Positions 25,451 through 35,472 of a DNA stretch of 40,384 nucleotides are shown here, piece after piece. The stretch comes from Planctomycetota bacterium (GTDB lineage: Bacteria; Planctomycetota; Planctomycetia; Gemmatales; Gemmataceae): assembly GCA_021807595.1 (NCBI GenBank), contig JAKBCS010000002.1, forward strand, positions 66,178 to 106,561. The letters run 5' to 3'. The position numbers were made by a program, and so were the translations under genes. The notes below the pieces were generated by a model that saw only the letters and a list, made by a program, of their open reading frames with translations, made no database searches and was not told the origin of the DNA. The first letter of the stretch is position 1; each line of letters begins with the position of its first letter.

Positions 25451-26263
25451 TTAGGTCGCGGCAGGATCGATCTCCTCCGGACGATACAACACCCGCCCTT
25501 CCATGCCGCCGGACACGGTGAGAATCTGCCCGCTGACGTGGCCGGAGAGGTGGCTCGACGCCAAGTACACCACGGCCATCGCCATGTCGTGCGTTCTACC
25601 GATTTTGCGGAGAGCGATTGTCTGTTTGGCGCGTTGGAGCGCCGCCGGATCGAGTCCCGATTGCAGTTTTTTCGCCGTCAAAGTCCAGCCGGGACAAACG
25701 ACGTTGACCCGGCCGCGCGGGGCGAGAAGGCAGATCTCGTTCTTCAAAGTCCGCGCCAAACCGTAGATCGCTCCGGCTTTGGCAGCCGCATAATCGGCGT
25801 GGCCGGACTCGCCGAATATACCCGCCGTCGAACCGATCAAAACGGCAGCGGGATCCGCGATCTGGTGCCGCGCGATGCCGCGAAAGAAGGCACGCGCGCT
25901 CAAGAAGACCGAAGTAAGGTTGACGGCAAGTGAATCGTTCCACTGGTCGAGCGACATTTCGTGCAAAGGGACATTGGCGGTCGGCCAGAATCCGGCATTG
26001 GCGACCAGGATCTCGACGGGACCAAGCCCCGACTCGATCTCGGCGAACAACCGCTCGACATCGTCTTCCCGCGTGAGATCCGCGCCCACGGGTACGCAGG
26101 CGGACCCCAACTCATTCGCCAGCGAGCGGACGGCGTCGCCGTGTTCGTTGTAATGAGCTGCCACCCGCGCCCCCTCTATGGCGAAGGCGCGCACCAACTC
26201 ACTACCGATGCCGCCGGACGCTCCCGTCACCAGCACGACGCGATCGGACAGTTTGCTTTCCAT
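25451..26263 (-). CDS. Short-chain dehydrogenase/reductase (classical SDR)
   Basis: 270 residues; the ATG at 26263 follows GGAGAG and begins the family at its normal point. The NAD(P) motif TGASGGIG is at residues 13-20, NAG at 89-91, the catalytic Asn114, Ser145, Tyr158 and Lys162 (YAAAK) are all present, and VNVVCPGWTLT and the C-terminal SGQILTVSGGM are standard. Tyr-Lys-Ser chemistry on a carbonyl or alcohol is assured, the substrate is not. FabG-like and sugar or steroid dehydrogenases share this layout. It shares strand with the AraC gene that follows, suggesting a small regulator-enzyme unit. Confidence 0.9.
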   Translation of the reverse strand: MESKLSDRVVLVTGASGGIGSELVRAFAIEGARVAAHYNEHGDAVRSLANELGSACVPVGADLTREDDVERLFAEIESGLGPVEILVANAGFWPTANVPLHEMSLDQWNDSLAVNLTSVFLSARAFFRGIARHQIADPAAVLIGSTAGIFGESGHADYAAAKAGAIYGLARTLKNEICLLAPRGRVNVVCPGWTLTAKKLQSGLDPAALQRAKQTIALRKIGRTHDMAMAVVYLASSHLSGHVSGQILTVSGGMEGRVLYRPEEIDPAAT

Positions 26264-26474
26264 GCGTTTCTCTCCACGGAAAAGTGGGGTTGCGACTCTC
26301 GCTATTGTCGTCAAAATCGTTCGTTTCGACACGGCAATAATTTTTTCAACTTCTCTCCGCCTTCCCAAGTGCTATCCTAATTAATAGGCAGCCTCACGGA
26401 CGAGCGCCGGGGCGAGAGATCGCGATCCGAATTCCTTACGGTCCACGGACCAGAAAGCTCTCAAATACGCGAAT

Positions 26475-26945
26475 ATGGAATTGGCCCGCAACCTAAAAGT
26501 CGATAGCGTCTCTCGCTTGCACCCGACGCCGCCGTGGCAAGTCCGACCGGATCAGAGCGTGGCGGAGGCCTTGGCTCTGATGCGGCAGCATCGGGTGGGC
26601 TGCGTTCTCGTCTGTCCCAACGAAGACGAGTTGCTCGGCATCTTTACCGAGCGCGACCTGATGCGGCGCGTCTTGGCCGTGGGTTTGCCGTTGAGCGTGC
26701 CCGTGGCCAGGTGCATGACCCGCAACCCCGTTGTCGTGCATCCCAAAGATTCCATCGGCGCGGCCGTGCGCCGCATGGAAGAGGGCGGTTATCGGCATCT
26801 GCCCGTGGTCGATCCGGCGGGACGACCTCTGGGCGTTTTGTCCGTTAAGCGTATCGTCCACTATTTGGCGGAGCATTTTCCGTCGATCATATATAACCAG
26901 CCTCCCGATCCCAACGTCGTGCCCCTCGAAGCGGAGGGAGCCTGA
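26475..26945 (+). CDS. Tandem CBS domain protein
   Basis: 156 residues. Two CBS motifs form a Bateman pair: [24 protein letters not shown], ending [14 protein letters not shown], and [27 protein letters not shown], ending [14 protein letters not shown]. Such pairs bind AMP, ATP or related adenosyl ligands. A short tail with [11 protein letters not shown] follows. Its stop is 35 bp before korA, and korA has GGAGG in that gap, so the genes appear co-transcribed. A role as an energy-state sensor acting on the oxidoreductase is inferred from position. The start is uncertain; no strong ribosome site is seen. Confidence 0.88.
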   Translation: MELARNLKVDSVSRLHPTPPWQVRPDQSVAEALALMRQHRVGCVLVCPNEDELLGIFTERDLMRRVLAVGLPLSVPVARCMTRNPVVVHPKDSIGAAVRRMEEGGYRHLPVVDPAGRPLGVLSVKRIVHYLAEHFPSIIYNQPPDPNVVPLEAEGA

Positions 26946-26980
26946 GACGAGAGGCCATCCCGCCCGGAGGCTTCCTTTCA

Positions 26981-28882
26981 ATGACGGTTGCGAATCTCTC
27001 CACCCCGCGATCCCACTCACCCATCCCCGTTGAAGAAGTAACTGAGGCGACGATTCGATTGGCCGGCGACTCCGGCGACGGCATGCAGTTGGCCGGGACG
27101 CAGTTCATGCAAACCTCGGCGATGCTCGGCAACGACATTAGCACCCTCCCCGACTTCCCCGCCGAGATTCGCGCTCCGGCGGGAACTCTTGCCGGCGTCT
27201 CCGGTTTTCAGATTCATTTCAGCAGTACCGAAATTCACACGCCCGGCGACCAGCTCAACACCCTCGTTGCCATGAATCCGGCGGCGTTGAAATCCAACCT
27301 GAAAGATCTCGAACCCGGCGGCATCCTCATCGTCAACGCCGACGCCTTTGCGGCCGGCGATCTCCATAAAGCCGGCTACTCCGTCAATCCACTCCAAGAC
27401 GACTCCCTCAAGGGCTATCGTCTCTTCGCCGTGTCGATTACCAAGCTCAACCGCGAAGCCGTGTCCGAGTTGAAACTCAGCACGCGCGAAGCGGATCGCT
27501 GCAAAAACTTCTTCGCGCTCGGACTGGTGTATTGGCTGTACGAACGTTCGCTGGAACCGACGCTGAAATGGATCCAGTCGAAGTTCGCCAAAAACCCCAG
27601 CGTCAGAGAAGCCAACGCCCGCGCTCTGAAGGCCGGTTACAACTACGGCGACACCACCGAGGCCATGCCGGTACATTACCGCGTGTCCAAAGCCGCCATC
27701 GCGCCGGGCCGCTATCGCAAAATCACCGGCAACGAAGCGCTGGCCATCGGCTTGGTAGCGGCGAGCAAGCAGGCAAATTTGCCCTTAGTTTACTCTACCT
27801 ATCCTATAACTCCAGCATCGGACATCCTGCATCAGCTGGCGGAATTGAAACGCTACGGCGTGCGCACCTTGCAAGCCGAAGACGAGATCGCCGCCATCGG
27901 CGCGGCCATCGGCGCTTCCTTCGCCGGCGCGCTCGGCGTCACCGGCACCAGCGGCCCCGGCATCTGTCTGAAATCGGAGGCGATTGGCTTGGCCGTGATG
28001 ACCGAGTTGCCTCTCGTCATCGTCGACGTGCAACGCGGCGGGCCGAGTACCGGATTGCCCACGAAGACCGAGCAAGCCGACCTCCTGCAAGCCATGTTCG
28101 GACGCAACGGCGAATGTCCCGCCTGCATCCTCGCGCCGTGTTCCCCTTCGGACTGCTTCCACATCGCATTCGAGGCGGTGCGCCTTGCCGTGGGCTTTAT
28201 GACTCCGGTATTCGTGTTGTCCGACGGCTATCTGGCCAATGGAGCAGAGCCGTGGCCGATCCCCGATCCCGCGAAATTGCCGCAGATTCCCGTTCGCTTC
28301 GCGCAAGCGCACGTCGGTGGCAACGGCACATCCAACGGGAACGGAGAAACCGTTTTTCACCCTTACGAGCGCGATGCGCGCTTGGTGCGTCCTTGGGCTG
28401 TACCCGGCACTCCAGGGTTGGAGCATCGCATCGGCGGACTGGAAAAGGAAGACGTGACCGGAAACGTCAGCTACGATCCCGCCAATCACGAACACATGAT
28501 CCGCACGCGCGCTCAAAAGATCGCCAATATCGCAAATGATATTCCGGAGTTGTCGGTCGTGGGACCGGCCGAGGGCGACGTACTCGTTCTCGGTTGGGGT
28601 GGAACCTACGGCTCCATCGTGACGGCTTGCCAACGGGCGCAGCGTAAAGGCTTGAAGGTAGCCCACGCCCACTTGCGCTACCTCAACCCCATGCCGCGCA
28701 ACACCGGCGAGGTTCTCAAACGCTACCGCAAGGTGTTGATCCCAGAGTTGAACGGCGGACAACTGCGCATGCTGATCCGCGCGACGCATCTCATCGACGC
28801 CATCGGACTCAACAAGATCCAAGGCAAACCGTTCCTGGTCGGCGAAATCGAGGCGAAAATCGCAGAAGTGCTGAAGTACTAA
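26981..28882 (+). CDS. korA: 2-oxoacid:acceptor oxidoreductase, fused gamma-alpha subunit (KorA type)
   Basis: 633 residues, the usual size of the fused alpha subunit of 2-oxoglutarate:ferredoxin oxidoreductase. With the beta subunit it decarboxylates a 2-oxoacid to acyl-CoA and reduces ferredoxin, an alternative to 2-oxoglutarate dehydrogenase in the TCA cycle. The N-terminal gamma domain has [17 protein letters not shown]. The alpha domain begins near residue 260 and has the pyrimidine-binding motif [10 protein letters not shown] (Tyr274 onward) and [20 protein letters not shown]. The C-terminal transketolase-C-like region ([17 protein letters not shown]) is present. 2-oxoglutarate is the likeliest substrate, not proven. 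korB follows by 99 bp, across a repeat-rich spacer. Confidence 0.93.
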   Translation: MTVANLSTPRSHSPIPVEEVTEATIRLAGDSGDGMQLAGTQFMQTSAMLGNDISTLPDFPAEIRAPAGTLAGVSGFQIHFSSTEIHTPGDQLNTLVAMNPAALKSNLKDLEPGGILIVNADAFAAGDLHKAGYSVNPLQDDSLKGYRLFAVSITKLNREAVSELKLSTREADRCKNFFALGLVYWLYERSLEPTLKWIQSKFAKNPSVREANARALKAGYNYGDTTEAMPVHYRVSKAAIAPGRYRKITGNEALAIGLVAASKQANLPLVYSTYPITPASDILHQLAELKRYGVRTLQAEDEIAAIGAAIGASFAGALGVTGTSGPGICLKSEAIGLAVMTELPLVIVDVQRGGPSTGLPTKTEQADLLQAMFGRNGECPACILAPCSPSDCFHIAFEAVRLAVGFMTPVFVLSDGYLANGAEPWPIPDPAKLPQIPVRFAQAHVGGNGTSNGNGETVFHPYERDARLVRPWAVPGTPGLEHRIGGLEKEDVTGNVSYDPANHEHMIRTRAQKIANIANDIPELSVVGPAEGDVLVLGWGGTYGSIVTACQRAQRKGLKVAHAHLRYLNPMPRNTGEVLKRYRKVLIPELNGGQLRMLIRATHLIDAIGLNKIQGKPFLVGEIEAKIAEVLKY

Positions 28883-28951
28883 GTTCTGAGTTCTGAGGTT
28901 CTATAGTGCTGAGTTCTGGGTCTTTGTTCTTTCACTCAGCGCTCGGAACTT
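28881..28951. repeat. Short-phrase repeat (GTTCTGAG) with inverted ends in the korA-korB gap
   Basis: AAGTTCTGAG at 28881-28890 (starting in the korA stop codon region) repeats directly as further GTTCTGAG-like phrases and pairs with CTCGGAACTT at 28942-28951, one G-U apart from perfect. It may fold as a hairpin between the two subunit genes and affect their relative expression. Confidence 0.5.
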
Positions 28952-28981
28952 CTTGAGTCTCTCGATCGAAAGGTAACGCAA

Positions 28982-30004
<1,023 letters not shown>

Positions 30005-30010
30005 AAAAAG

Positions 30011-30068
30011 AGTAGTCGGTAGCCAGTAGCGACGAGCCATCAGTCGTTGAAACGGACTACCGACTACT
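30011..30068. repeat. GTAGTC-type intergenic repeat with 12-bp inverted ends
   Basis: AGTAGTCGGTAG at 30011-30022 is the exact reverse complement of 30057-30068. The sequence continues with GACTGCT right up to the start codon of the next gene at 30076, leaving no recognisable ribosome site. Related to 2939-3014. Confidence 0.6.
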
Positions 30069-30075
30069 GACTGCT

Positions 30076-30594
30076 ATGAATTGTCCTCATTGTGCTTACG
30101 ATAACCTGCCGGGGAGCGAACAGTGCGGTCACTGTCTCGCCGATCTGACGCAACTCGATCGCCCCGTGGCGCAAGATCGGGTCGAGCGCAGTTTGATGGA
30201 AGATACGGTGCGCGATTTGCACCCATCCCCGGCGATCACCCTACCGCCGACAGCGTCCGTCCAACAAGCCCTCGACCTGATGTTGCAACACCAAATCGGG
30301 GCGATTCCGATCGTTGACGGCGGCGCGCTTGTGGGGATTCTCACCGAGCGCGATCTGCTGACGAGCGCGAGCGATCCGAGCGTTGCGTCCACGCCGCTGC
30401 CCGTGGGCGACCTGATGACGCCGAATCCGGCGACGGTGCGCGCGGGCGATTCGCTGGCCTTCGCACTCCATCAAATGGACGTTGGCGGCTACCGACATCT
30501 CCCGGTCTTGGAAAACGGCCAATTGCTCGGCATCATCTCCGTGCGCGATATGCTGCGTCGTATCATGCGCGTGTGCAAAACGCGCGGGTGGTGA
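30076..30594 (+). CDS. Zinc-ribbon plus tandem CBS domain protein
   Basis: 172 residues. The N-terminus has MNCPHCAYDN and SEQCGHCLADL, a CxxC pair that should bind zinc. Two CBS motifs follow: LPPTASVQQALDLMLQHQIGAIPIV, ending LVGILTERDLL, and [25 protein letters not shown], ending LLGIISVRDMLRRI. It is a paralogue-like relative of the CBS protein at the head of this cluster, and both flank korAB, supporting a shared regulatory function. The start codon is preceded by a repeat element, and the lack of a Shine-Dalgarno raises the chance of leaderless or coupled translation. Confidence 0.85.
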   Translation: MNCPHCAYDNLPGSEQCGHCLADLTQLDRPVAQDRVERSLMEDTVRDLHPSPAITLPPTASVQQALDLMLQHQIGAIPIVDGGALVGILTERDLLTSASDPSVASTPLPVGDLMTPNPATVRAGDSLAFALHQMDVGGYRHLPVLENGQLLGIISVRDMLRRIMRVCKTRGW

Positions 30595-30786
30595 GAACAA
30601 GCGAAGATCACAAACCATCGATTCGAACTCGCGTTTGGAATCGCGAAAGCGGGATAAGCTGCGAGAGAATTCGCGTATCCTGGATGCGTCTTATTGAAGG
30701 CCCGCAGGACTTCGCCGTCCAAGTACGAAGTGAAAACGGCTACGGAACTGCCTCGGAAGAGGAGATGGAGGCGAACGGGGGGCGGA

Positions 30787-32949
30787 CTATTTCGCCGTGG
30801 GAACTCTCGTCGTTTGGGATGTCGATCTCCGTATCTGTATCTCGTCGTGTCCCAGTTTCTTTTGCAATCTAATCGGCCAGTCCCAGGCATTGGCTTCCTT
30901 GTCGTCTTTCACATGGAGGCGGACCTTGCGCGGAAGGGCCAACGCCACCGCCTGCGGCGCATCGAGGACGCGCAACACGTTGAGAAAAATCGGTCCCTGC
31001 CGATGGGACGCGGGCAGCTGCCACAAATCCAGACGTGCCACCTCCGGCTCGAACAAGGTGGCATAAAGAGCGATGCCGGCCATATCGTTTTTGCCTTGCA
31101 ACCAACGCGGTACGCCCTTGAGTTCCGGCACCCCGCGCAGACAAGCCAGCGCTCGCCGGGCGTCCCATACGCGCTGGCCGTCGAGCGTTTGGCCGAGTAG
31201 AGCGAAGCGACGGCGTATTTGTTGTCCGCAGGGCTTGCCGTCGAATCGGCTGACCTCGGACCAGCGAGTCGGCCCGATGCCGCGCGGCGTTATGGCAGCG
31301 AACGCCCACTTTCGCGTTTCCAGCGACTTGCGATTTTCGGCGAACCGCACTTCGTCGCGCTTGGGCGCGTCCGTGGTTTGCAGCGCCTCCTGGAACGCGG
31401 AACCGAGATCGGCGACCCATTCCTTCCACCCCGCTTCATCGAGGACATTGACGATAACGATTTTAGGTTTGTCTCCATTGTCCGCCGTCATCAGCCACAG
31501 GCGCAGTTCGACCTGCTCCTCACTGACGAAATCGTAAGCCCGCAGCCGAATGCCATCGCGTTTGACATCTTGTGCGAGGCGGGCGTTCAGTGCCGGGGGC
31601 CGATCCGGCCAGTTACGGAAGACGCGGCTACGCAGCTCTTGCATTAGCTCCGGCGCGCGCCCTTTCCACCACTCTCGGGCCACCTCCGCGGATTGCGGTT
31701 GTTCGATCTTCGCGGCCTGAACGAACGATTCGTGGATTGCGGCGTTCATCGCGTCGGCGGGCGGGCGGTCGAACACCTTCAGTTGTTGCGGCATCAGCTT
31801 CGCCGGTTCGTCGTCGCGGACTTCGCCGAGATCGTTTTTCAACCAACGATTCATCCACCGAAAGGCACCGACGCGCAGTTCCGGAGTGTCCTTGTGCGGC
31901 CCCTTCGTTTCGAGCAGCTGGAAGCGATCGGCCGCACCGTATAGCTCGTAGATTTTCCGCGTCTTATCGGCGAGGCGTCGATACCCCGCTACGGGGAAAA
32001 TATCGTCCGCGTCGCTGTTGCCCAACAGCACCGGACGAGGGGCGCACAATGCCGCCACATGGCCAAAATCCCAGCGATAGGTGTTCACCGGATACATGCA
32101 ATCGCAGTGCCCGGAAATCACGCCGTCGCGCAGACGGGGCACGACGCCTTCGAGAACGTGACATTGCAGATCGGTGATGCCCGCCACGGGCACAATACAC
32201 TGCACGCGATCGTCTGCCGCCGCCACCCACCACGATGTCGCTCCACCGCCGCTCCGTCCCGTGATGCCGAGTTTTTTGGCATCCACCTCCTTGCGTGTCT
32301 GTAAGTAGTCGAGACCGCGCATGGCGTTCCAGCACTCGACCCCCGCCGGGGTATAGCCTAGCGCCTGCCACCACCACATCCCTCGGCTATAGGTTCCGTG
32401 ATGCTCGCCCGGCACCTCGCCCAACTCCAGGGTATCGAGAATCAAACAAACGTATCCGTGTTCGGCAAACCACGCTCCATGACGCTGATAGTAGACCTTG
32501 CTGCCGTAGGACACTTTGTCGAGGACGACATTGGCGTGTCCGCAAACGTACACCACGGCCGGGGCGGGCAGTTTGGCTCGTTTGGGAACATACAAATTGG
32601 CCGTGACGTACAGCCCAGGACGCGATTGAAAGTGCAGCTTCTCGACGGTAAACAAATCCGTCTCAACCTTGCCGGTGACTGTGGCATGAAGATCGGTGCG
32701 CGGCGGCAATGGCCACAGTCCGATCGAATCGAGAAACTGTTGGCGATATTCCGGACGCTTTTTCTCCCATTCGGCGCGCGTTTGGAACTCTGCAAGATCG
32801 GCTTCGGCGATGCGCTTCACCTGCGAGCGGAAATAGCCGTCGAGCAGACGGTCGCCGCGATCGGTCGCCGAGGCGGGCGTTGCTTCGCCTCGCAGCGACG
32901 GAACGAGAAATAGAAGCGGAAGGAACAGCAAGCAGCATCGAGGAGACAT
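30787..32949 (-). CDS. Exported alpha/beta hydrolase (acetyl-xylan-esterase-like)
   Basis: 720 residues; GGAG lies 10 bases before the ATG at 32949, which opens a signal peptide (CCLLFLPLLFLVPSLRG). The hydrolase core occupies about residues 100-400: nucleophile elbow GITGRSGGG (Ser233), HGYVCLILDT, the acid strand APRPVLLGNSDADDIFP, and the catalytic-His candidate in KGPHKDTPE. The region matches the AXE1/prolyl-oligopeptidase-like branch. The C-terminal 300 residues look like a second, possibly degenerate alpha/beta hydrolase or a lid module (KIVIVNVLDEAGWKEWV, WAFAAITPRGIGP). Ester hydrolysis of a polysaccharide is inferred, not shown. It is divergent from the next gene. Confidence 0.75.
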   Translation of the reverse strand: MSPRCCLLFLPLLFLVPSLRGEATPASATDRGDRLLDGYFRSQVKRIAEADLAEFQTRAEWEKKRPEYRQQFLDSIGLWPLPPRTDLHATVTGKVETDLFTVEKLHFQSRPGLYVTANLYVPKRAKLPAPAVVYVCGHANVVLDKVSYGSKVYYQRHGAWFAEHGYVCLILDTLELGEVPGEHHGTYSRGMWWWQALGYTPAGVECWNAMRGLDYLQTRKEVDAKKLGITGRSGGGATSWWVAAADDRVQCIVPVAGITDLQCHVLEGVVPRLRDGVISGHCDCMYPVNTYRWDFGHVAALCAPRPVLLGNSDADDIFPVAGYRRLADKTRKIYELYGAADRFQLLETKGPHKDTPELRVGAFRWMNRWLKNDLGEVRDDEPAKLMPQQLKVFDRPPADAMNAAIHESFVQAAKIEQPQSAEVAREWWKGRAPELMQELRSRVFRNWPDRPPALNARLAQDVKRDGIRLRAYDFVSEEQVELRLWLMTADNGDKPKIVIVNVLDEAGWKEWVADLGSAFQEALQTTDAPKRDEVRFAENRKSLETRKWAFAAITPRGIGPTRWSEVSRFDGKPCGQQIRRRFALLGQTLDGQRVWDARRALACLRGVPELKGVPRWLQGKNDMAGIALYATLFEPEVARLDLWQLPASHRQGPIFLNVLRVLDAPQAVALALPRKVRLHVKDDKEANAWDWPIRLQKKLGHDEIQIRRSTSQTTRVPTAK

Positions 32950-33110
32950 AGAGACGACTCCAAGAAAAATCGGTAGGCAGGCTTCCATCAGATTGTAGAG
33001 GCGAGAGGAGTTGCGTCCAAGTCCGCGTTTGCGAGTGGAGAGGCCGACGGCGATCCGCTCGCCGGCAAGAACTTGACGTCGGCGTCTCTGCTCCAGCGCG
33101 GCATCGCCCA

Positions 33111-33116
33111 TATAAT
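33111..33116 (+). promoter_or_regulatory. Possible -10 element of the aldolase-like gene
   Basis: A perfect TATAAT lies 41 bases ahead of the ATG at 33158 in the divergent gap. No -35 match sits at 16-18 bp, so this is only a candidate; TTGACG at 33073-33078 is too far away (32 bp). Confidence 0.3.
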
Positions 33117-33157
33117 TGTGGCACGCGGCGATTGGCCTTCCCCCACGAGTACATCCC

Positions 33158-34276
33158 ATGAACCTTCATTACCTTATCCGCGACACCTCGTCCATCTTCA
33201 GCCCCGCACTGCTGTTTTACAAAGATCTCATTCGAGCCAACCTTGCGCGGGCAATCGAGGTGGCCGGCGATCCGCTGCGCCTGTGCCTCCACGCGAAGAC
33301 GCATAAAACTCCGGAGATCATCCGCATGGCCCTGGACGTTGGGATTCGCAAGCACAAGTGCGCCACCATTGCCGAGGCGGAGATGCTCGCTCGCTGCGGT
33401 GTCGTGGACGTTTTGATCGCCTATCCTCTCGTCGGTCCCAATTGCGGCCGTCTCGTGCAGTTAATGCGCGCCTTCCCCGCTTGTCGATTTTCGGTTCTCG
33501 CCGATCATCCCATAGGAATCTCCGCCCTGTCGCAGACGCTTGACGCCGAGGGACTGCAGGGAGATGTTTTGCTCGACATCGACGTGGGCCAACATCGCAC
33601 GGGCATCGCTCCTGGCGGCGAAGCCATCGAACGGTACGAGCAGATTCATCGTTCGCCGGGTCTACGCGCCGGAGGGTTGCACGTTTACGACGGCCACAAT
33701 CATCAAGAGAGTTTTGTCGAACGGCAATGCGCAGTGCAAACGCAGTTGCAGCCCGCTCTCAAATTGCGCGAAGCGCTGATGCAGAAAGGCTTGCCCGTAC
33801 CGCGATTCGTCGCGGGAGGAACGCCGACCTTCCCGATCCACGCTCGCCTCGAAGTGCCCGGCCTCGAATGCTCGCCCGGCACGCTCGTTCTACACGACGA
33901 CGGCTACGGCAGCCGTTTTCCCGATCTGGCTGGATTCACTCCCGCCGCGCTGCTGTTGACGCGGGTCGTCAGCCGACCGACGCCGACGCGAGTAACTCTC
34001 GATCTGGGTTACAAAGCGGTCTCGGCCGATCCCCCCGCGGGTAAACGCTGTCTCCTGCTCGACGTTCCGGAGTATCGAGCCGTGGCCCAGAACGAGGAGC
34101 ATCTTGTCGTCGAAACCCCCGCCGCCGACCGCTATCGCCCCGGCGACACAATCTTCGCCATACCGACCCACATTTGCCCCACGGTGGCCCTCCATCAACA
34201 GGCATACGTCATCGAAAAAGGCGAGGTGGCCGACAAGTGGCTCATCGCGGCGCGCGATCGCATCTTGACGGTCTAA
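33158..34276 (+). CDS. PLP-dependent D-threonine aldolase / D-serine dehydratase-like enzyme
   Basis: 372 residues, the right length for this fold-type III family (alanine-racemase-like barrel). The PLP lysine is Lys47 in LHAKTHKTPEI. A mid-protein LLDIDVGQHRTGI and GGLHVYDGHNH are family blocks. Near the C-terminus His338 and Cys340 (PTHICP) sit where metal ligands lie; His-x-Cys is the pattern of zinc-dependent D-serine dehydratases, while D-threonine aldolases usually have His-x-Asp, so dehydratase-type chemistry is a fair alternative. Start chosen at the ATG at 33158, where the family begins. It is divergent from the hydrolase, 208 bp apart. Confidence 0.85.
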   Translation: MNLHYLIRDTSSIFSPALLFYKDLIRANLARAIEVAGDPLRLCLHAKTHKTPEIIRMALDVGIRKHKCATIAEAEMLARCGVVDVLIAYPLVGPNCGRLVQLMRAFPACRFSVLADHPIGISALSQTLDAEGLQGDVLLDIDVGQHRTGIAPGGEAIERYEQIHRSPGLRAGGLHVYDGHNHQESFVERQCAVQTQLQPALKLREALMQKGLPVPRFVAGGTPTFPIHARLEVPGLECSPGTLVLHDDGYGSRFPDLAGFTPAALLLTRVVSRPTPTRVTLDLGYKAVSADPPAGKRCLLLDVPEYRAVAQNEEHLVVETPAADRYRPGDTIFAIPTHICPTVALHQQAYVIEKGEVADKWLIAARDRILTV

Positions 34277-34368
34277 CCAGCCCGGAGCGCCTGCGGCGGG
34301 AACCCACAAACCCAGAGATTAGCGCGGCATTCTGCACCGCGATCTGAAACCGGCAAATCTCCTGCTTT

Positions 34369-34431
34369 CGGTTAGCCGCGACACGGAGCGGAGCGCGGGT
34401 TTCGCGCTCCGCTGCGCGTCGCGGCTAACCG
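34369..34431. repeat. GTTAGCCGCGAC palindromic repeat
   Basis: Arms of 29 bp (34369-34397 and 34403-34431) pair at all but two positions, one of those a G-U pair, with a 5-base loop. It lies between two convergent genes and could act as a two-way terminator, but no T-run follows. No clear second copy is in the window. Confidence 0.75.
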
Positions 34432-34449
34432 GACGAATCGCCGGAAACG

Positions 34450-35364
34450 TTATGGGCGCGGCTCGGCGAGGAAGCCGAGAAGGGTGAGCCAAAACCGTTC
34501 GTAATACTCGCGGCGATGTTGGCGCAGTCGCCAGACTTCGCCGGAGCCGAGGTAAACCACCCTACCCTTCTTGGCGTCTCCAATTACGAGAAACGGCTGG
34601 TCCTTGCCATCTTTCAGGCGCGCTTTGTCGTCGTCGAGCGCAGCCAATACGACGCCGGCGGGCTTGACGCTTGCCGCCGGATAATAGCTATAAAAACCAT
34701 TCCGAGTCTCGCCGGGGGGGGGCTGGTCGAAGAAGTCGCGCCAGCCTGCCGTTCTCTCGTTGACTTTGCCGTTCAGTCGGAGAAAAGGATAAACAACCTC
34801 GGTTTGAGGGAAAATAAGACGGCGCGGCTTGCTGGTGTCGATGTCCTTGTCGAGAAGTCGGGGATCGCCAAGGACGACGGGAAGGAGATCGAGTAGCGGA
34901 TCGAGTTTGCGATCCGCGTCCTTACGAACGAGTTGGCGCGCGTTGACTGGACCTGGGATTGAGATAAGTCCGCCGCCCTTTTCGCACACCCAATTGTGGA
35001 GGGATTTGTGCGCTTCGCCGGAAAGGAGCGTCCAATCCGGATCGAAGGCCACGATGGCGTCGTAGGCATCGAGCTTGGCGGGGAATGTATTGAGTAAGCG
35101 TTCCGGTGGGACATCCTGATCCACGCCGGGGCGACGCTTCTCTCGGCCCGGTGGCGGTTGCAAGAGGATCGACAGCGCAACGTGTTTCCGTTCGCTCTCT
35201 TTGACCAGGAGCGAACGAAGGAATTGATACTCGCGCGTCGGCGAACCGGCGAACAACAGGACGCGAACGAAGCGAGGCTCGCGCTCTTTTTGCGGAGCCG
35301 GGGCGGAAACAGCGAAGACGGTGAAGGTTAGGGAGAATCCAAGAGACAGGACGCAACGAACCAT
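34450..35364 (-). CDS. Exported protein with glutamine-amidotransferase-like fold
   Basis: 304 residues; GGAGG lies five bases before the ATG at 35364. A signal peptide ends near SAPAPQ. The rest resembles the class-I-GATase-like domain that planctomycetes often attach to VWA membrane proteins: VRVLLFAGSPTREYQFLRSLL at the start, AYDAIVAFDPDW, SLHNWVCEKGGGLISIPGP, and GRVVYLGSGEVWRLRQ at the end. The catalytic Cys of true amidotransferases is not visible at the expected place, so it is probably a non-catalytic relative. It is transcribed after the S53 protease gene on the same strand, separated by a strong hairpin. Confidence 0.65.
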   Translation of the reverse strand: MVRCVLSLGFSLTFTVFAVSAPAPQKEREPRFVRVLLFAGSPTREYQFLRSLLVKESERKHVALSILLQPPPGREKRRPGVDQDVPPERLLNTFPAKLDAYDAIVAFDPDWTLLSGEAHKSLHNWVCEKGGGLISIPGPVNARQLVRKDADRKLDPLLDLLPVVLGDPRLLDKDIDTSKPRRLIFPQTEVVYPFLRLNGKVNERTAGWRDFFDQPPPGETRNGFYSYYPAASVKPAGVVLAALDDDKARLKDGKDQPFLVIGDAKKGRVVYLGSGEVWRLRQHRREYYERFWLTLLGFLAEPRP

Positions 35365-35430
35365 AAGTGCCTCCATTGGCCGATGAACCGTCGAACGAAG
35401 GACGCGAAGTCGGTCTCCGAGGCAGACGCC

Positions 35431-35459
35431 CCCCTCTCCCTTAGGTACAGGGAGAGGGG
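35431..35459. repeat. CCCCTCTCCCT hairpin downstream of the S53 protease gene
   Basis: A perfect 11-bp stem (35431-35441 with 35449-35459) with a 7-base loop. It is the half-size version of the GGGGAGAGGGG core found at 3015, 10824 and 23298. Lying between two minus-strand genes, it may end transcription of the protease gene. Confidence 0.65.
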
Positions 35460-35472
35460 AGCAGATGCAGAG

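Noticed and set aside
27785-28822. A 345-codon minus-strand frame opposite korA
   Set aside because: Antisense to well-conserved KorA motifs; no recognisable domain.
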